From assembly GCA_937900465.1 (NCBI GenBank), contig CALCEJ010000120.1, forward strand, positions 1-32,149: 32,149 nucleotides of DNA, in the 5' to 3' direction. The position numbers and the translations under genes were made by a program. Under the pieces are notes generated by a model that was given only the letters and a program-made list of their open reading frames with translations, ran no database searches and was not told where the DNA came from. The first letter of the stretch is position 1. Every line of letters starts with the position of its first letter. Positions 31,558 to 32,149 of this stretch are shown here, one piece after another. This DNA comes from an uncultured Bacteroidales bacterium. Lineage in GTDB: Bacteria > Bacteroidota > Bacteroidia > Bacteroidales > UBA932.

Positions 31558-32149
31558 ATGCAAGCAAGAAAGCTGACATACATTGTCGCTGCCGCGATAC
31601 TTCTACTGGTATCCGGCGAGCATTCGTCATATGCCCAGCTTTTCGGTCGCAGAAACCGCGACAAAGTGACCCCTCCTACGGATTCAACACTTGTTGAGAC
31701 GTTGCCGGATTCGGTTCTGGCATATCGTGATTCGGTCCACAGGGCTGATTCCGTTGCCCGCCGTGATTCCCTGGACCTTCTCGAAAAGAGTTCCCTGGAC
31801 CGCCCTGCATTCTCTGAGGCCAAGGACTCCATCATTACGGAGTTCACGGGCGGTCAGAGGAAAATCTACTACTATGGTGGCGCCACGGTAACATATCAGG
31901 ATATGAAGCTCACCGCGGACTACATCGAGTACGATATGCTTACCAACACGGTCCATGCCACCGGCCTTCCTGACCCTGCGACCGGTGAAATGAAAGGCCA
32001 GCCGGAGATGACCCAGGGCAAGTCCAGCTACAAGATGGAGGAACTCCGGTATAACTTCGATTCGAAGAAGGCGCGGATCACCAATATGATTACCCGGGAG
32101 CAGGACGGCCTCCTTCAGGGCAAGAACATCAAGATGATGGATGACAAGT
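31558..32149 (+). CDS. LptD/OstA-like LPS transport protein, N-terminal part only
   Basis: The first 197 residues of a larger protein cut by the window edge. The signal peptide is MQARKLTYIVAAAILLLVSG... with cleavage near SYAQ. A charged DSV/RDS repeat tract follows (about 52-75: DSVLAYRDSVHRADSVARRD). From about residue 93 an OstA/LptA-like beta-jellyroll begins (RKIYYYGGATVTYQDMKLTADYIEYDMLTNTVHATG). This layout, low-complexity region then OstA domain, matches the LptD-like proteins of Bacteroidota, in which a barrel follows. The gene has a full promoter and is divergent from the amidase. The C-terminal barrel is not visible, so LptD versus a periplasmic OstA-only protein is unresolved. 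Confidence 0.75.
   Translation, partial: MQARKLTYIVAAAILLLVSGEHSSYAQLFGRRNRDKVTPPTDSTLVETLPDSVLAYRDSVHRADSVARRDSLDLLEKSSLDRPAFSEAKDSIITEFTGGQRKIYYYGGATVTYQDMKLTADYIEYDMLTNTVHATGLPDPATGEMKGQPEMTQGKSSYKMEELRYNFDSKKARITNMITREQDGLLQGKNIKMMDDK

Noticed and set aside
1..32149. Mobile elements, CRISPR arrays, defence systems, tRNA or rRNA genes
   Set aside because: No transposase, integrase, regularly spaced repeats, tRNA cloverleaf or restriction/toxin genes were seen; the gene content is core metabolism and information processing.

Overview
The window is a dense stretch of chromosomal housekeeping genes from a member of the Bacteroidota, most likely the order Bacteroidales. Three things point there. 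Nearly every transcription unit is preceded by the Bacteroidota -7 box TAnnTTTG, in places with a TTTG -33 box, and there are no convincing Shine-Dalgarno sequences. Several genes belong to families typical of that phylum: a TamL-like lipoprotein barrel, a DUF5723-like barrel, an Ig-like (Big_5) lipoprotein with the TPPTGGPKD start, and an LptD/OstA-like protein. IspG is the plant/Chlamydia/Bacteroidetes type. I cannot name a genus. I see no phage, insertion sequence, CRISPR array, tRNA or rRNA.

Layout, left to right. (1) 1-1676, minus: a CBM9-like protein followed by RlmD, which runs off the left edge. (2) 1823-8309, plus: a 65-residue orphan with its own terminator, then a thioesterase, a lipoprotein, an outer-membrane barrel, a GNAT-like protein and RarA. 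(3) 8314-14005: TamL (minus), a SpoU-type RNA methyltransferase (plus), then a minus-strand operon of PPi-type phosphofructokinase and a GH13 amylase. (4) 14079-22441, plus: LigA, Rel, Ig-like lipoprotein, outer-membrane barrel and IspG, tightly packed with three successive overlaps. (5) 22438-25585, minus: RsfS, FtsH, CdsA. (6) 25586-25760: a divergent intergenic region holding a probable small RNA or attenuator. (7) 25761-26504, plus: biotin ligase; then minus: PepD-Rpe and DnaA. (8) 30052-30318: AT-rich, palindrome-rich DNA upstream of dnaA, a candidate origin or dnaA control region. (9) An N-acetylmuramoyl-L-alanine amidase (minus), divergent from an LptD-like gene cut by the right edge.

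Functionally the window covers replication and repair (DnaA, LigA, RarA), stringent response (Rel), ribosome maturation and control (RlmD, SpoU methyltransferase, RsfS), envelope building and turnover (TamL, LptD, CdsA, FtsH, amidase, two lipoproteins, two barrels), isoprenoids (IspG) and central carbon metabolism (PPi-type PFK, Rpe, amylase). No new multi-gene system is evident. The observations most worth checking are: a minus-strand promoter and terminator with no gene between them at 25633-25773; an identical bidirectional promoter module, CAAAGATA-N13-TATATTTG, in two unrelated divergent regions; an IspG whose inserted domain has shrunk to about 90 residues; the palindromes upstream of dnaA; and terminators that appear to lie inside the coding sequence of the convergent neighbour.
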